Source of the DNA: an uncultured Eubacteriales bacterium
GTDB lineage: Bacteria > Bacillota > Clostridia > Christensenellales > Aristaeellaceae
Assembly: GCA_902801165.1 (NCBI GenBank)
Contig: CADCHI010000014.1
Span: forward strand, 1 to 64,000
Reading direction: 5' to 3'
DNA: 64,000 bases
The translations under genes and the position numbers were made by a program. The notes under the pieces are model-generated. The model saw only the letters and a list, made by a program, of their open reading frames with translations. It made no database searches and was not told the DNA's origin. The stretch's first letter is position 1; each line of letters begins with the position of its first letter. This document shows positions 24,965 through 33,790 of this stretch, piece after piece.

Positions 24965-25761
24965 CACACATACCTCCCATAGCACCGCACGGTCAGCAGG
25001 CCCGCCCGCCGCGCCGTCCAGCCGACGGTCACGCTGCCGGGGGAGACCTTGAGCTCATCGTCGCTCTCGGCCTTCCGCGCGGCCATCGCCGACCGCCAGG
25101 CGCCCGCGCCGTCCCGAATGCGGATGCGCAGCAGGCCCTCGGCGTCGTGGTCGAGCTCCAGCGTCTCCCCGGGCGTCAGGCCCAGGGCCTCGAACGCCAT
25201 GGAGCAGGTCCCCGCCGTCAGGGTAAACTCCGACAGCTCGGCGGTGGACGTGTTGGTCAGGCTGAACTCCAACATGCTTGGCGCGGTGCCCGCGATCTCC
25301 AGCGCCTTCGAGTTGCCCTTCGTGGTCGGGGCCACGAAGCTGGACGGGTTGGTGCTCTGCCAGAAGGGCACGCCGTAAGCCCGGAATGTGATCGTGTACT
25401 CACTGGCCCACTCGGCCTGGTCGCCCGCCGCCGGCAGCTGCGCGCACCGCACGTAGATCCGCCGGTCCGGGCGGATGTTGGTCGTCAGCCAGCCGCCGCC
25501 CATGGCCCAGGCGGCCACCTTTTCAAAGATCTCGCTGCGCTGCACCAGCTCGTCCGCGCTGGACCTCAGCCGGATCCCGAAGCGCACGGACACGTCCAGC
25601 GCGTCCCGCACTTCGGAGACGACCCGCAGGCCGCCTCCAAATCGGTTGGCGGTGGTGATGTTCAGCCGCGCCGCCCCTTCGGTGACGCCCAGCACCAGCA
25701 CGCGCTCGTCCAGCTCGTCCAACTGCGCGCCATTCAGCGCCGCCCGGTGTTTAAGCTGCAT
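24964..25761 (-). CDS. Distal tail protein (Dit family)
   Basis: A 265-residue protein that connects the tail tube to the tip. Sequence blocks such as LDELDERVLVLGVTEGAARL and ITTANRFGGGLRVVSEVRDA match the siphovirus family of tail proteins (Gp19.5-like), and the C-terminal half contains the galectin-like beta-sandwich (LELDHDAEGLLRIRIRDGAG). It lies between the tape measure and endopeptidase genes, as expected. Confidence 0.82.
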   Translation of the reverse strand: MQLKHRAALNGAQLDELDERVLVLGVTEGAARLNITTANRFGGGLRVVSEVRDALDVSVRFGIRLRSSADELVQRSEIFEKVAAWAMGGGWLTTNIRPDRRIYVRCAQLPAAGDQAEWASEYTITFRAYGVPFWQSTNPSSFVAPTTKGNSKALEIAGTAPSMLEFSLTNTSTAELSEFTLTAGTCSMAFEALGLTPGETLELDHDAEGLLRIRIRDGAGAWRSAMAARKAESDDELKVSPGSVTVGWTARRAGLLTVRCYGRYV

Positions 25762-25765
25762 ATCA

Positions 25766-27910
25766 TCACCTCAATTCCGCGTAGGCCCTGCCGCCGATGG
25801 CCTGGCTCACATAGGGTGCGGTGGCCTCGCCGACCTCACGGCCGTCCAGGTTGACCTTGATCTTGCTCACGGCCTGCACCACGGCACGCGCCACGGCTGC
25901 CGGCAGGCCCTTCAAGCCGTTCAGGCCGTCCGCCATGGCGGTGTCTTTGTTATCTCCATTGGTCCCGCGGGCCACGCCCTCGGCGACGGCCTCCTCGATG
26001 TCGTGGTAGTCAATCCAGTCCATGTTGCCGTAGCCCTCGGCGTCTCGCCATTCGCTGTACCGCTTCATCAGGTCCGTCGCGCCGTCCATGCCGTAAAAGC
26101 GCTCCGACGCCTCCGTGGCCCTCTCTCCGATGGCCTGAAATTCATCGTCGGTGTAGTTGGTCATGTCGTCGATGGCCGCCTGAAGGTCCCGCTGGGTCTT
26201 TATGACGTCGTCCAGGGCGGCAAGCAGTTCGCCGTCGCTCTTTTCGATGGCCTCCGTGCTGCCGATCGGGCCGTATTCCTGCCGGTAGTCCGCTGCCTGT
26301 TTGTACAGGTAGCCGATGGCTGCCGCGATGCCTGCCTTCGGGATGAGGTCCTTTACCCAGGTTGCAAAGGCGCCCGCGACCGATGCCGCGCCTACGCCTC
26401 CTGCGCCGGCTGCCGATGCCGCGCCGGCGCCGCCAGCGGCAGCAGCTCCAGCGCCTTCGGCAGCCGCGCCCAGCCCGTTGAATGCGGAAATCACCTTCAG
26501 CTGCGCGGCCATGCCCGCGATCTGGAGGCCGACGGCGCCCAACTTCGTCAGCAGGCTCGCACCGAAGATGCCCGCCAGCGCAATGCCGACGGCATCGGCG
26601 TTGTCCAGGATCCACTGGAGCGTCTCTTCGATACCCAGCAGCAGCTTGCCGATGCCGGCGATCACCGGGTCGTCGTCGTCCGCCCAGTCGGAGCCGATCT
26701 CTTTCAGCAGCTCCAGGCCCTCTTCTATGGCCACCTTGACCTTCGCGAAAAACTCCTTGATGTTCTGCTTCAGCTTCTCCAGCGCCGCTTCACGGTCCTC
26801 ATCGGTTTCGGCCTTCATGAAGTCATTCAGGGCGCCCAGGCTGCCCTGGACGTTGACGATCAGGTCCGCAGAGATCTCGCCCAGGCCGCCAGCGACGGAC
26901 CTTTTCAGCGAATCCCACATTGCCAACGTCTTTTGCATCTCTTCGTGGACGTCGCTCATCGTTTTGATCGTCTCTGAGTCAATGCCGAAGCCGCCATTGT
27001 CTGCGTCGAAGTCGTCCAGGTTGTCCCGGATTGTCTCCCAGTCGTTCAGGATGTCCATGGCCTTCGTGGCCTTCTTCTCGCCGAAGATGGTCTCCCAAAA
27101 CTCATCGGTCAGCTGGCCTTTGCTTCGCAACTCATAGGCCCGCTCCATCACGGCGATGGCATAATCCCAGTCGTTTTTATAGTTGACATCGGACACGCCC
27201 AGCAGTTCGGTGATCTTATCACCCTTGCCGCCCAGATTGATGCGGCTCACGATGCTCTCAAAATCCGAAAACTGATTACCTGCGGACCGTACCGCGTTTT
27301 CCCATTTCTGGATGGTTGCCGCGTCGGTGTTCCAGTAGCCGGCGATGTCGCTCCATTCGTTCGCCTTCGCTGCCGTCTCGCCGATAAAATCCCACAATTC
27401 CACGGCCACGTCGCGAACCGTGTCGATCAGCCCCGTGAAGATGCCCTGCAGCGCCCCGCTCACGCTATCGCCGATGGAGGCGATGCTCTGGACGGCGTCG
27501 GCGAAGCTCTTCGAGGCCGTCACGCCCTCGGCGGTGGCGTCGCTGGCCCCGCGCATGCCGTTCTCCAGCGTGCCCAGCTCGTTGGACATGTTGGCCAGCG
27601 TGGTGCGCGCCTGGTTCAGCTTCTGCTCCCACTTCTGGACCACGTCCTCATTGTCGCCGTAGTCCCTCTTGGCCTCGTCCAGGGCCTTGCGGAGGGTCTC
27701 GACGACCTTCTCCTGTTCCTTGATTTGCTTCTGCAGGCTCTTGGCCCGGGCCTCGTTCTTCTGCTGGGCGGTGGCGTTCGCGCCCATCTCGGCGGTCTCC
27801 GCCTTCAGTTCGGAGCGCAGGGTTTTCAGGTTGCGCTGGGCGGCCTGCAGCGCGGAGTTGTACTCCCGCTCGCCGTCCAGCCGTATCGTCTGTTTGATCT
27901 CGTTCGCCAT
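25766..27910 (-). CDS. Tail tape measure protein
   Basis: A 714-residue protein. Residues 1-130 are charged coiled coil (LKTLRSELKAETAEMGANAT, QKQIKEQEKVVETLRKALDE), then hydrophobic segments and Gly/Ala-rich stretch (GAGAAAAGGAGAASAAGAG) near residue 500, and a helical end. The start at 27910 follows GGGAGGTG. It sets tail length and lies directly after the chaperone gene G/GT, the standard order. Length suggests a tail of about 100 nm by the usual rule. Confidence 0.92.
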   Translation of the reverse strand: MANEIKQTIRLDGEREYNSALQAAQRNLKTLRSELKAETAEMGANATAQQKNEARAKSLQKQIKEQEKVVETLRKALDEAKRDYGDNEDVVQKWEQKLNQARTTLANMSNELGTLENGMRGASDATAEGVTASKSFADAVQSIASIGDSVSGALQGIFTGLIDTVRDVAVELWDFIGETAAKANEWSDIAGYWNTDAATIQKWENAVRSAGNQFSDFESIVSRINLGGKGDKITELLGVSDVNYKNDWDYAIAVMERAYELRSKGQLTDEFWETIFGEKKATKAMDILNDWETIRDNLDDFDADNGGFGIDSETIKTMSDVHEEMQKTLAMWDSLKRSVAGGLGEISADLIVNVQGSLGALNDFMKAETDEDREAALEKLKQNIKEFFAKVKVAIEEGLELLKEIGSDWADDDDPVIAGIGKLLLGIEETLQWILDNADAVGIALAGIFGASLLTKLGAVGLQIAGMAAQLKVISAFNGLGAAAEGAGAAAAGGAGAASAAGAGGVGAASVAGAFATWVKDLIPKAGIAAAIGYLYKQAADYRQEYGPIGSTEAIEKSDGELLAALDDVIKTQRDLQAAIDDMTNYTDDEFQAIGERATEASERFYGMDGATDLMKRYSEWRDAEGYGNMDWIDYHDIEEAVAEGVARGTNGDNKDTAMADGLNGLKGLPAAVARAVVQAVSKIKVNLDGREVGEATAPYVSQAIGGRAYAELR

Positions 27911-27926
27911 GCCCGTCACCTCCCCA

Positions 27927-28474
27927 TCAGATCAGGCCCGTCCGCCGGGCGATCTTCGCGCCCATCAGCCTGGCGTCATACTCGGCCCGCAGCTTGTAAA
28001 GGTCCAATATCCAGCCCGGCAGCATGTGCCGCGCCTCCGAAAACGTCACCCCGGCGATCAGCGCGCAGCTGTAATACTCCCGCGCGCGCATGGACCGCCG
28101 GTCTACCCGTTTTTTCGCTCTATCTGTTCGAGGTAGCCGTCGTGGACGTCGTCGTCGGCCTCGCCGCCGTTCGTCGTCTCCACGTGCATGCCTTCTTTCA
28201 TAGCGGCCTTGATCGCGTCCGCCACCGTTTTGAACGTGCTCATGGGCGCGTGTTTCAGCGCCGCCTCGGTCACGTCCATCTCTTTGCCCTCAAAGTCCCT
28301 CTGGCAGTTCGCCATGATGACGAACACCTTGCGCACCGGGCCGACCTTGCCCTCGCCGATGGCCTCCAGCATGCCCTTCAGGCTGCCGTATTCCTGCTCC
28401 ACCTGCTCCAGAGCGTCCAGGTCGAACCGCAGCCCGTACTCCTGGCCGTTAACAGTCACATTTGCCATGGTCAA
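27927..28474 (-). CDS. Tail assembly chaperone GT (made by -1 frameshift)
   Basis: Translation of G to its A AAA AAC site (28115-28109), a shift of one base back, and continued reading through CGG GTA GAC give an additional 60-residue T segment (MRAREYYSCALIAGVTFSEA, ending RRTGLI). The T frame has a stop at 27927-27929 and ends 17 bp before the tape measure start. G and GT are chaperones of the tape measure in siphophages, and the shift is their known mode of expression. The shift itself is inferred from the site. Confidence 0.8.
28103..28474 (-). CDS. Tail assembly chaperone G
   Basis: A 123-residue protein (MANVTVNGQEYGLRFDLDAL ... YLEQIERKNG) with an acidic C-terminal quarter, in the position between the major tail protein and the tape measure. 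Its stop is six bases after the slippery heptamer, so most ribosomes end here and a minority make GT. Confidence 0.85.
   Translation of the reverse strand: MTMANVTVNGQEYGLRFDLDALEQVEQEYGSLKGMLEAIGEGKVGPVRKVFVIMANCQRDFEGKEMDVTEAALKHAPMSTFKTVADAIKAAMKEGMHVETTNGGEADDDVHDGYLEQIERKNG
28109..28115 (-). promoter_or_regulatory. Slippery heptamer A AAA AAC for -1 frameshifting
   Basis: Six adenines followed by C, read in the zero frame as CGA AAA AAC, match the X XXY YYZ rule. After the shift the frame opens for 61 codons to the GT stop at 27927. Confidence 0.85.
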
Positions 28475-28519
28475 ATCCTCCCCTGTTTATGGGGCGGGGT
28501 TACCCCCGCCCGCGTGTCG

Positions 28520-29095
28520 TCAGGCGCTGATGCCCGCCTTGCCGTTCAGCCAGGTCCTGGCCTCCGCCTCGGTGGTGGCGCGGTGCGTGGCGTACCACTT
28601 CACCTTGCCGGCGGGCTCCAGGGTCACGGCCATGCCGGAGCCGGTCAGGTTGAAGCTCTGATACTGCAGGTTCTCACCCTTGGTCGTGGCGTTGTCGTCG
28701 GCCATGCCGAACTGCATTTTGTGATGCCAGTACGCGACATAGCTGATCACGCCGGACGTCACCTCCATGGTGATGTAGCCAAAGCCCACATAGGGCGCGG
28801 CGTCGCCCACCACGTTCAGGGTGCCGTCGTTGTCCGCCTCGTAGCCCAGCAGGTCCTCCCGCGCGTCGTCGGGCAGCCTGGCCAGCTCCAGCGCAACGTC
28901 CACGCCCGTGATGCTGTTGTCGCTCTCGATCTTGTGGTTGTCGGCGTCCTGCCGCACGTTCGCGCGGTTGATGGTGACGTTCGCCGCGATCATCAGGTCG
29001 GGGATCGTCTTGCCGCCGGTGTAGGTCATGGCGCTGTCCGCGCCGCCCCCGCTGACCTTCGCGTAGGTCAGTCCCTTCAGGCCGATTTTAGCCAT
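28520..29095 (-). CDS. Major tail tube protein
   Basis: A 191-residue protein of the phi13/TP901-1 tail family: MAKIGLKGLTYAKVSGGGAD, VTINRANVRQDADNHKIESD, and ELARLPDDAREDLLGYEA, which is a typical tail tube signature. Beta-rich throughout. It stands between head-tail joining genes and the chaperone genes. Confidence 0.88.
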   Translation of the reverse strand: MAKIGLKGLTYAKVSGGGADSAMTYTGGKTIPDLMIAANVTINRANVRQDADNHKIESDNSITGVDVALELARLPDDAREDLLGYEADNDGTLNVVGDAAPYVGFGYITMEVTSGVISYVAYWHHKMQFGMADDNATTKGENLQYQSFNLTGSGMAVTLEPAGKVKWYATHRATTEAEARTWLNGKAGISA

Positions 29096-29110
29096 TGATT
29101 AATCCCTCCG

Positions 29111-29581
29111 TTATTTCCGTTTCCCGTCGTGGCCGCTGGGCTTGTTCGGCGTCAGCTCCACCTGCGGCACCTGCCCGGTCCTGCCAAACTCATCCCAAAC
29201 GGCCTGCATGGCCGGGACGGCGAAGTCGGCGCTGTAGGCGTCGGCATCGTCCACCCAGTAGGTGGCCGGCATCTTGCTGGTGCCGTAGTGGAGTACGAAG
29301 GCCTTCTGGGCGTTGCGGACGCCCTTGTGGTCCTTGCCCTGCGGGTAAATGTCGATGTAGAGGACGTCCCCCGCCCCCTTCGGCTCGTGCGCGAAGCCGA
29401 TGCTCTCAATCATGTCGCCTGTGTCCCTCAGGCCGTGCTCCTCGGCTGCCAGCTTCCAGGCCTTCTTCACGCCCTCGGCCCCGGCCTGCAGCACCGCCTT
29501 CGCGACGTCGCCGGTCAGCTGCTGGCGCTTGCGCATGTCGGTCAGGAGCTCGTCCAGGCCGCTCGTTTCAAACCGCGCCAT
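29111..29581 (-). CDS. HK97 gp10-like head-tail joining protein
   Basis: A 156-residue protein. The N-terminal FETSGLDELLTDMRKRQQ and the central KKAWKLAAEEHGLRDTGDMIESIGFA match the HK97 gp10 (tail completion) family. Placed upstream of the major tail protein with 15 bp between. Confidence 0.82.
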   Translation of the reverse strand: MARFETSGLDELLTDMRKRQQLTGDVAKAVLQAGAEGVKKAWKLAAEEHGLRDTGDMIESIGFAHEPKGAGDVLYIDIYPQGKDHKGVRNAQKAFVLHYGTSKMPATYWVDDADAYSADFAVPAMQAVWDEFGRTGQVPQVELTPNKPSGHDGKRK

Positions 29582-29582
29582 G

Positions 29583-29897
29583 TCAATACGCCTCGCAGTC
29601 GAAGATGTGGTGGATGTAGCCGGTGTCCGCCTCGTAGTCGGTCAGGTGCGCGAAGCACACCGCCGGCGTGGCCTCCAGGGCCGCCTCCAGGGCCGAGGCG
29701 ATGGCGTCGCCCTCGGTCTTGGTGAACCGGTCGATGGCGAAGCTCCGCGCGCCGTGGTGCCTGTCGTCGGCCATGTCGCCCAGCAGCCGGCGCTCCCGCC
29801 ATACGGTGTAGGCGTCGCTGCCGGTGTGGGCGCTGTCGTAGTGTCCGGCTGTGGGATCCACGCTGACCACCAGCGCCTTGATCTCGTCCAGCGTCAT
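29583..29897 (-). CDS. Head-tail connector / tail completion protein
   Basis: A 104-residue protein (MTLDEIKALVVSVDPTAGHY). Its small alpha/beta pattern and place between the stopper and gp10-like genes match tail terminator proteins (gp17-like / DUF3168). No single motif decides this. Confidence 0.65.
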   Translation of the reverse strand: MTLDEIKALVVSVDPTAGHYDSAHTGSDAYTVWRERRLLGDMADDRHHGARSFAIDRFTKTEGDAIASALEAALEATPAVCFAHLTDYEADTGYIHHIFDCEAY

Positions 29898-30241
29898 GGC
29901 GTCACCACCTCCAGCGACAGGTCCGTGATGGGCTCGCCGTTGTCGGCATCGGTGCCGTGGTAGGCGCGAGTCACCTCATAGACCACGCCGTCCTCGGCGC
30001 TCAGCAGCACCCGGTCGTGGTTGTTGATCCGCCGGTTCTGCAGGATGCGCACGCGAGTGTCCGTTCGCACGTTCTCCCGCGGGCCCGCTGGGCGGACCGG
30101 CGCGGTCTCGAAGTTCAGCTCGCCATACCATCCCTCGGCGATCAGCGTGTCCTGATAGACCGGCATCGCCCCGGCCCCGGCGACGTTGGTCTTGTGGTAG
30201 ACCTTGCAAATGCCCGTGTCCAGGATCATCTGTTCAGCCAC
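29894..30241 (-). CDS. Head closure (stopper) protein
   Basis: A 115-residue protein with the beta-barrel look of SPP1 gp16-type head closure proteins (NVRTDTRVRILQNRRINNHD, DGVVYEVTRAYHGT). It overlaps the gp6-like gene upstream by 16 bp and the next gene by four. Confidence 0.7.
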   Translation of the reverse strand: MAEQMILDTGICKVYHKTNVAGAGAMPVYQDTLIAEGWYGELNFETAPVRPAGPRENVRTDTRVRILQNRRINNHDRVLLSAEDGVVYEVTRAYHGTDADNGEPITDLSLEVVTP

Positions 30242-30498
30242 CTTTCACGGCGTCTCAGCCGCAGCCAGTCAGGCATCCCGGTGCCCTTGTCCCTGGACTG
30301 GTACTGCCAGACGGTGTAGTCCACCACCAGCATCAGGTCGGCGGTGGTGTCCGTCAGCACGATGCCGGTGGACTCCAGCTCGCCGATGGCCGCCTCGATG
30401 CGGGCAGTCAGCATGTCGTCCAGGGAGGTGTCCCCGCTGGTGCGGTTCAGGCGCGCCTTCACGAGCGTCAGGGCCTGATTGTTGTCAATGCTCGCCAC
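30226..30498 (-). CDS. Head-tail adaptor (gp6/gp15-like)
   Basis: A 90-residue helical protein (NNQALTLVKARLNRTSGDTS, LMLVVDYTVWQYQSRDKG) of the phage gp6-like / DNA-packaging connector family. It lies directly after the capsid gene, the usual position. Confidence 0.8.
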   Translation of the reverse strand: MASIDNNQALTLVKARLNRTSGDTSLDDMLTARIEAAIGELESTGIVLTDTTADLMLVVDYTVWQYQSRDKGTGMPDWLRLRRRERWLNR

Positions 30499-30527
30499 GG
30501 TTATCCCTCCCCGTCAGTTGTTCGCCG

Positions 30528-31976
30528 TCAGGCGTTCGCGGTGTCGGCCGCGAAGGTCACGGCGGAGACGTCCACGGTGCCGCCATTGATGGCGATCGCC
30601 ACGAAGGACTCAGCGATGACGGGCTGGCCGTCGTAGCGGGCGGTCGCCTTGAACACGGTCTGGTCCTCGATGAAGCGATAGTGCTCAGACTGGGCCACCT
30701 GCCTGCCAGCGCGCTCCGCGGCCAGGTAGTTCATGCCATAGCCGGCGATGATCACGTTGTCGGGGATGAAGTCCAGCTCCACCACGTCGCCGCCCAGGAT
30801 GGGCATCACGTTGCTCATGCCGGACACGATGGCGCCCGCGGCGTTGATGCTCATGGCCTCGGAGACCAGCTTCATGTGGGTGGCCTCGTTCATCGCCCAG
30901 AACTTGCCGCCGGCGGAGTACTTCTTCTTCGCGGCGCCGAAGGCGGCGATGATGGCCTGGTACAGCTTCAGACCCACGCTGTTCGCGGCGGTGATGCTGA
31001 TGATGTTGCTGGTGTGCAGGTCGACCCAGGGGCGGGCGGTGGCGCGATAGTCATCAGGCTGCGCGGTCTGGGCCAGGCGGGTCACGATGCCCAGAGGCAT
31101 CTTGGTGCCGGTGCCGTACAGGATGGCCTTGTCCACGGCCAGGGCCTCAGCGCGGGCCAGGGCGTGGATGATCTGGAAGACCAGCTCGACGTCGTTGTCC
31201 TCCTTGAGGGAATTGCAGATCGCCACGAAGGCGCCGACCTTGTAGCCGTCCACCTCGGTGTCGTTGAAGGTCAGGTCGATTTCATTGAGCTTGCCGCACA
31301 TCTCGGTCCAGATGGCCTCGGGCACGGTGCCCATGATCACCTGGCGGGCGACGCCGCCGACGGTCTGCCGGTTCACGTGGGGCAGCATCAGGCTGTTCTC
31401 CTCCACGATCTCGCGGATCATGGGCAGCATCACGTTGGGGATGGTCAGCTGGCCGCCGTTGATGGCGCGCTTCTGGCCGATCATGCTGCGCATGTTCTCG
31501 GCGAAGGTCTTCAGCTCGGAGTGGTCGGTCAGGCTGCGGGTGATGAACTCGCGGCGGGCCTGGGCGCGCAGCTGCGCGGGGGTGTACAGGTTGGACATGG
31601 TGTTCATGCTCCTTTCGTTCTCAGCGGGCGCGGGGGCGCCGGCGGTCTCGGGCTCCTGCTCGGTGGCCCGGTTGTTCAGCTCATCGAGCTGGCCCTGCAG
31701 CTCATTGATGGCCGTCTCCAGCTCGGTGATGTTGCCGTCGTTCTCAGAGATCTCGGCCTCCAGGGCATCCATCTCGGCGACGAACTCGTTCACAGCGGTC
31801 TCGGCCTCGGCCTGTTCCTCGGCCTGCATTTCCGCCTGCAGGTCGCTCTCCAGCTCGGCCTCGCGCTTCTTCATCTCGTCCAGCTTCGCGGCCAGCTCGG
31901 TCCGCTTCGCCATCAGGGGCTCCAGCAGGCCGCGCTTCTCGTTCAGCTTGCGATTCAGGATCAGCTGCTTAAGCAT
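30528..31976 (-). CDS. Major capsid protein, HK97 family
   Basis: A 482-residue protein. The first 115 residues are coiled coil (KRTELAAKLDEMKKREAELE, many Glu/Gln) forming the delta scaffolding domain that the protease removes. The mature HK97 fold begins near MSNLYTPAQLRAQARREFIT and contains PLGIVTRLAQ and the A-domain end (YDGQPVIAESFVAI). The start at 31976 follows AGGTAACG and overlaps the protease stop. Forms the icosahedral head. Confidence 0.93.
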   Translation of the reverse strand: MLKQLILNRKLNEKRGLLEPLMAKRTELAAKLDEMKKREAELESDLQAEMQAEEQAEAETAVNEFVAEMDALEAEISENDGNITELETAINELQGQLDELNNRATEQEPETAGAPAPAENERSMNTMSNLYTPAQLRAQARREFITRSLTDHSELKTFAENMRSMIGQKRAINGGQLTIPNVMLPMIREIVEENSLMLPHVNRQTVGGVARQVIMGTVPEAIWTEMCGKLNEIDLTFNDTEVDGYKVGAFVAICNSLKEDNDVELVFQIIHALARAEALAVDKAILYGTGTKMPLGIVTRLAQTAQPDDYRATARPWVDLHTSNIISITAANSVGLKLYQAIIAAFGAAKKKYSAGGKFWAMNEATHMKLVSEAMSINAAGAIVSGMSNVMPILGGDVVELDFIPDNVIIAGYGMNYLAAERAGRQVAQSEHYRFIEDQTVFKATARYDGQPVIAESFVAIAINGGTVDVSAVTFAADTANA

Positions 31977-32568
31977 TCTCGTTACCTCCGTTCTGTCCGG
32001 CTCTGTGGAGCCGGTCGAGCATCTTTGCGCGCCAGGCATCGCCCATGCGCTTCTGGATGGCGTCGTAGCTCGCCTTGCGGGCCGCGACGCCGGTCTCCTT
32101 GTAGGCCGGGAAGGTGACGACCGACACCTCGTACAGCTTGACCTTCTTGATCGTCCAGTGGACGGAGCCGTCCTCGCGGATCTCCTGCTCCTCGTCTAGG
32201 ATGTCGAAGCCGAAGGAGCCCTGCGTCACGTCGCCGCGTTTGTTGCGCGCGTAGACGTTCATGGCGTCGCTGTCGTCAGGGTTGATCAGGACGCTGGCCC
32301 ACAGGCCATGGTCGTCCGCCCGCAGCGTCAGCGTGCCGGCCGTGTTGCGGCCCAGCACCAGGTGCGTGACGTGATCCACCAGGCAGCGGATGTCGTCGCC
32401 CAGGGCGCCGTCGAAGGCGTGCGGGTCGACGGATTCAGACGCGCCCGGGAAAAGGTCGTACTTGCTGCCGAACACGGCGAAGTAGCCCTCGATGCGCCGC
32501 TCGTTGCCTTCCTCGCGGACGTCGAAGTGGGTGTCAATCGTTCTAATCTGCATGCCCGTTCGTTCCAT
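31969..32568 (-). CDS. HK97 prohead protease (U35)
   Basis: A 199-residue serine protease. RRIEGYFAVFGSKYDLFPG at the start, the catalytic His in CLVDHVTHLVLGRN and the Ser in KRGDVTQGSFGFDILDEE match the family. The start at 32568 is chosen because AAGGAG lies nine bases before it; it overlaps the portal gene by 26 bp. It cleaves the capsid delta domain in assembly. Confidence 0.93.
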   Translation of the reverse strand: MERTGMQIRTIDTHFDVREEGNERRIEGYFAVFGSKYDLFPGASESVDPHAFDGALGDDIRCLVDHVTHLVLGRNTAGTLTLRADDHGLWASVLINPDDSDAMNVYARNKRGDVTQGSFGFDILDEEQEIREDGSVHWTIKKVKLYEVSVVTFPAYKETGVAARKASYDAIQKRMGDAWRAKMLDRLHRAGQNGGNENA

Positions 32569-33790
32569 CGTTGTCGTCACCTCCTTCCCCCTTGCCGTTC
32601 AGCTTGGCCATGTAGTCCTTGAGTTTCTTTTGGTAGCCCAGCAGATTCACAGGCAGATAGTTCTCCAGCAGGAAGATCTCGTCCATCTCCGGGTCCGGCG
32701 GCATGCTCAGCCAGTCGCGCAGCTCGTTGCGCCGCATGGCGGCCCGGTCCACCAGCTCCTTGCCGGCGTTGACCAGGTCGGGGATGCTGTAGTTGTACAG
32801 GCTGCGTGGGTTGAAGGACCAGTACAGCTCCGGCGACCACAGCAGACCGCGGGTGAGCACCTGCTCGATCTCCTTCGCCAGCGCCATCACGTCCACGGTG
32901 ATAAAGTGCTGGTACTCCTCTTTGTTGTAATCGCCCACGCCCACCAGGAAGGGCGGCACGCCCATCATCGCGGCAATGGAGCGCTTGTCCAGCTCCATGT
33001 CGTCCCGGATGGCCAGGTCGGCCATGGTCAGCGGCCGGACCTGCTCCACGCTGAACGCCTCGGCGGGGATGAACCAGGGCTTGCCGTCGTCGCTCGCGTC
33101 GATGTAGTCGTCGCGCAGCTTCTGGCGGCCCTCGGCGCTGGCGAACTCCTCCGTCAGGCCGTCCACCTTCACGATGATCGATGGCGAGGGGCTTTCCTTC
33201 AGCGCCTGCCGGGTCGCGCTGGACTGCCGCAGACTCTTCACCGCGTCGCCCAGCTCCGCCGCGAAGCCCTTGCCATTCCAGGGCTGGTTCGGGTCGGGGT
33301 TGTGTCGGAAGTGGAGCACCTCGTCGGGGCTGTAGATCTTCCCGCGGTAGCTGATCCGGTAGTCGTCCAGGCCGTAGGCCGTCAGGGCCACCTGGTCCGG
33401 CGGCAGCGGGATCAGCTCCTCCAGGTAGCCGTCCCGGTAGATCGGCACCGTGATCTGATTGCCACGCTCCAGCAGCGCGTGCACCAGGATGTGCATAAAG
33501 TCCGACCGGCACAGGTACCGGGAGGGCTCGATGTCTAGGCGCCGCGAGAGCTCGTTCCGCTCCCGGATGTCGCCCTTGTCGGTGTTGCGCATCAGGCGGA
33601 TGGTCATGGACCCGATCAGCTTCGCGTATACGTTGATGCACATCTGCACCTCCGGGCACTTCATGACCGGCTTGTAGCCGTCCGCGCAGAGGATCTTCCA
33701 GACGTCCTCCGAAGTCAGCGCCACCCCGACGGTGGACCGCTTCTGCGGGGCGTCGCGCCCGTAGCGCTTGGCCTTTACGTGTTTACCCAT
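32543..33790 (-). CDS. Portal protein, HK97 family
   Basis: A 415-residue dodecameric channel protein. Typical blocks: [24 protein letters not shown] near the N-terminus, [20 protein letters not shown] in the middle and [17 protein letters not shown] toward the end. It overlaps the terminase large subunit gene by eight bases. DNA enters and leaves the head through it. Confidence 0.94.
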   Translation of the reverse strand: MGKHVKAKRYGRDAPQKRSTVGVALTSEDVWKILCADGYKPVMKCPEVQMCINVYAKLIGSMTIRLMRNTDKGDIRERNELSRRLDIEPSRYLCRSDFMHILVHALLERGNQITVPIYRDGYLEELIPLPPDQVALTAYGLDDYRISYRGKIYSPDEVLHFRHNPDPNQPWNGKGFAAELGDAVKSLRQSSATRQALKESPSPSIIVKVDGLTEEFASAEGRQKLRDDYIDASDDGKPWFIPAEAFSVEQVRPLTMADLAIRDDMELDKRSIAAMMGVPPFLVGVGDYNKEEYQHFITVDVMALAKEIEQVLTRGLLWSPELYWSFNPRSLYNYSIPDLVNAGKELVDRAAMRRNELRDWLSMPPDPEMDEIFLLENYLPVNLLGYQKKLKDYMAKLNGKGEGGDDNDGTNGHAD

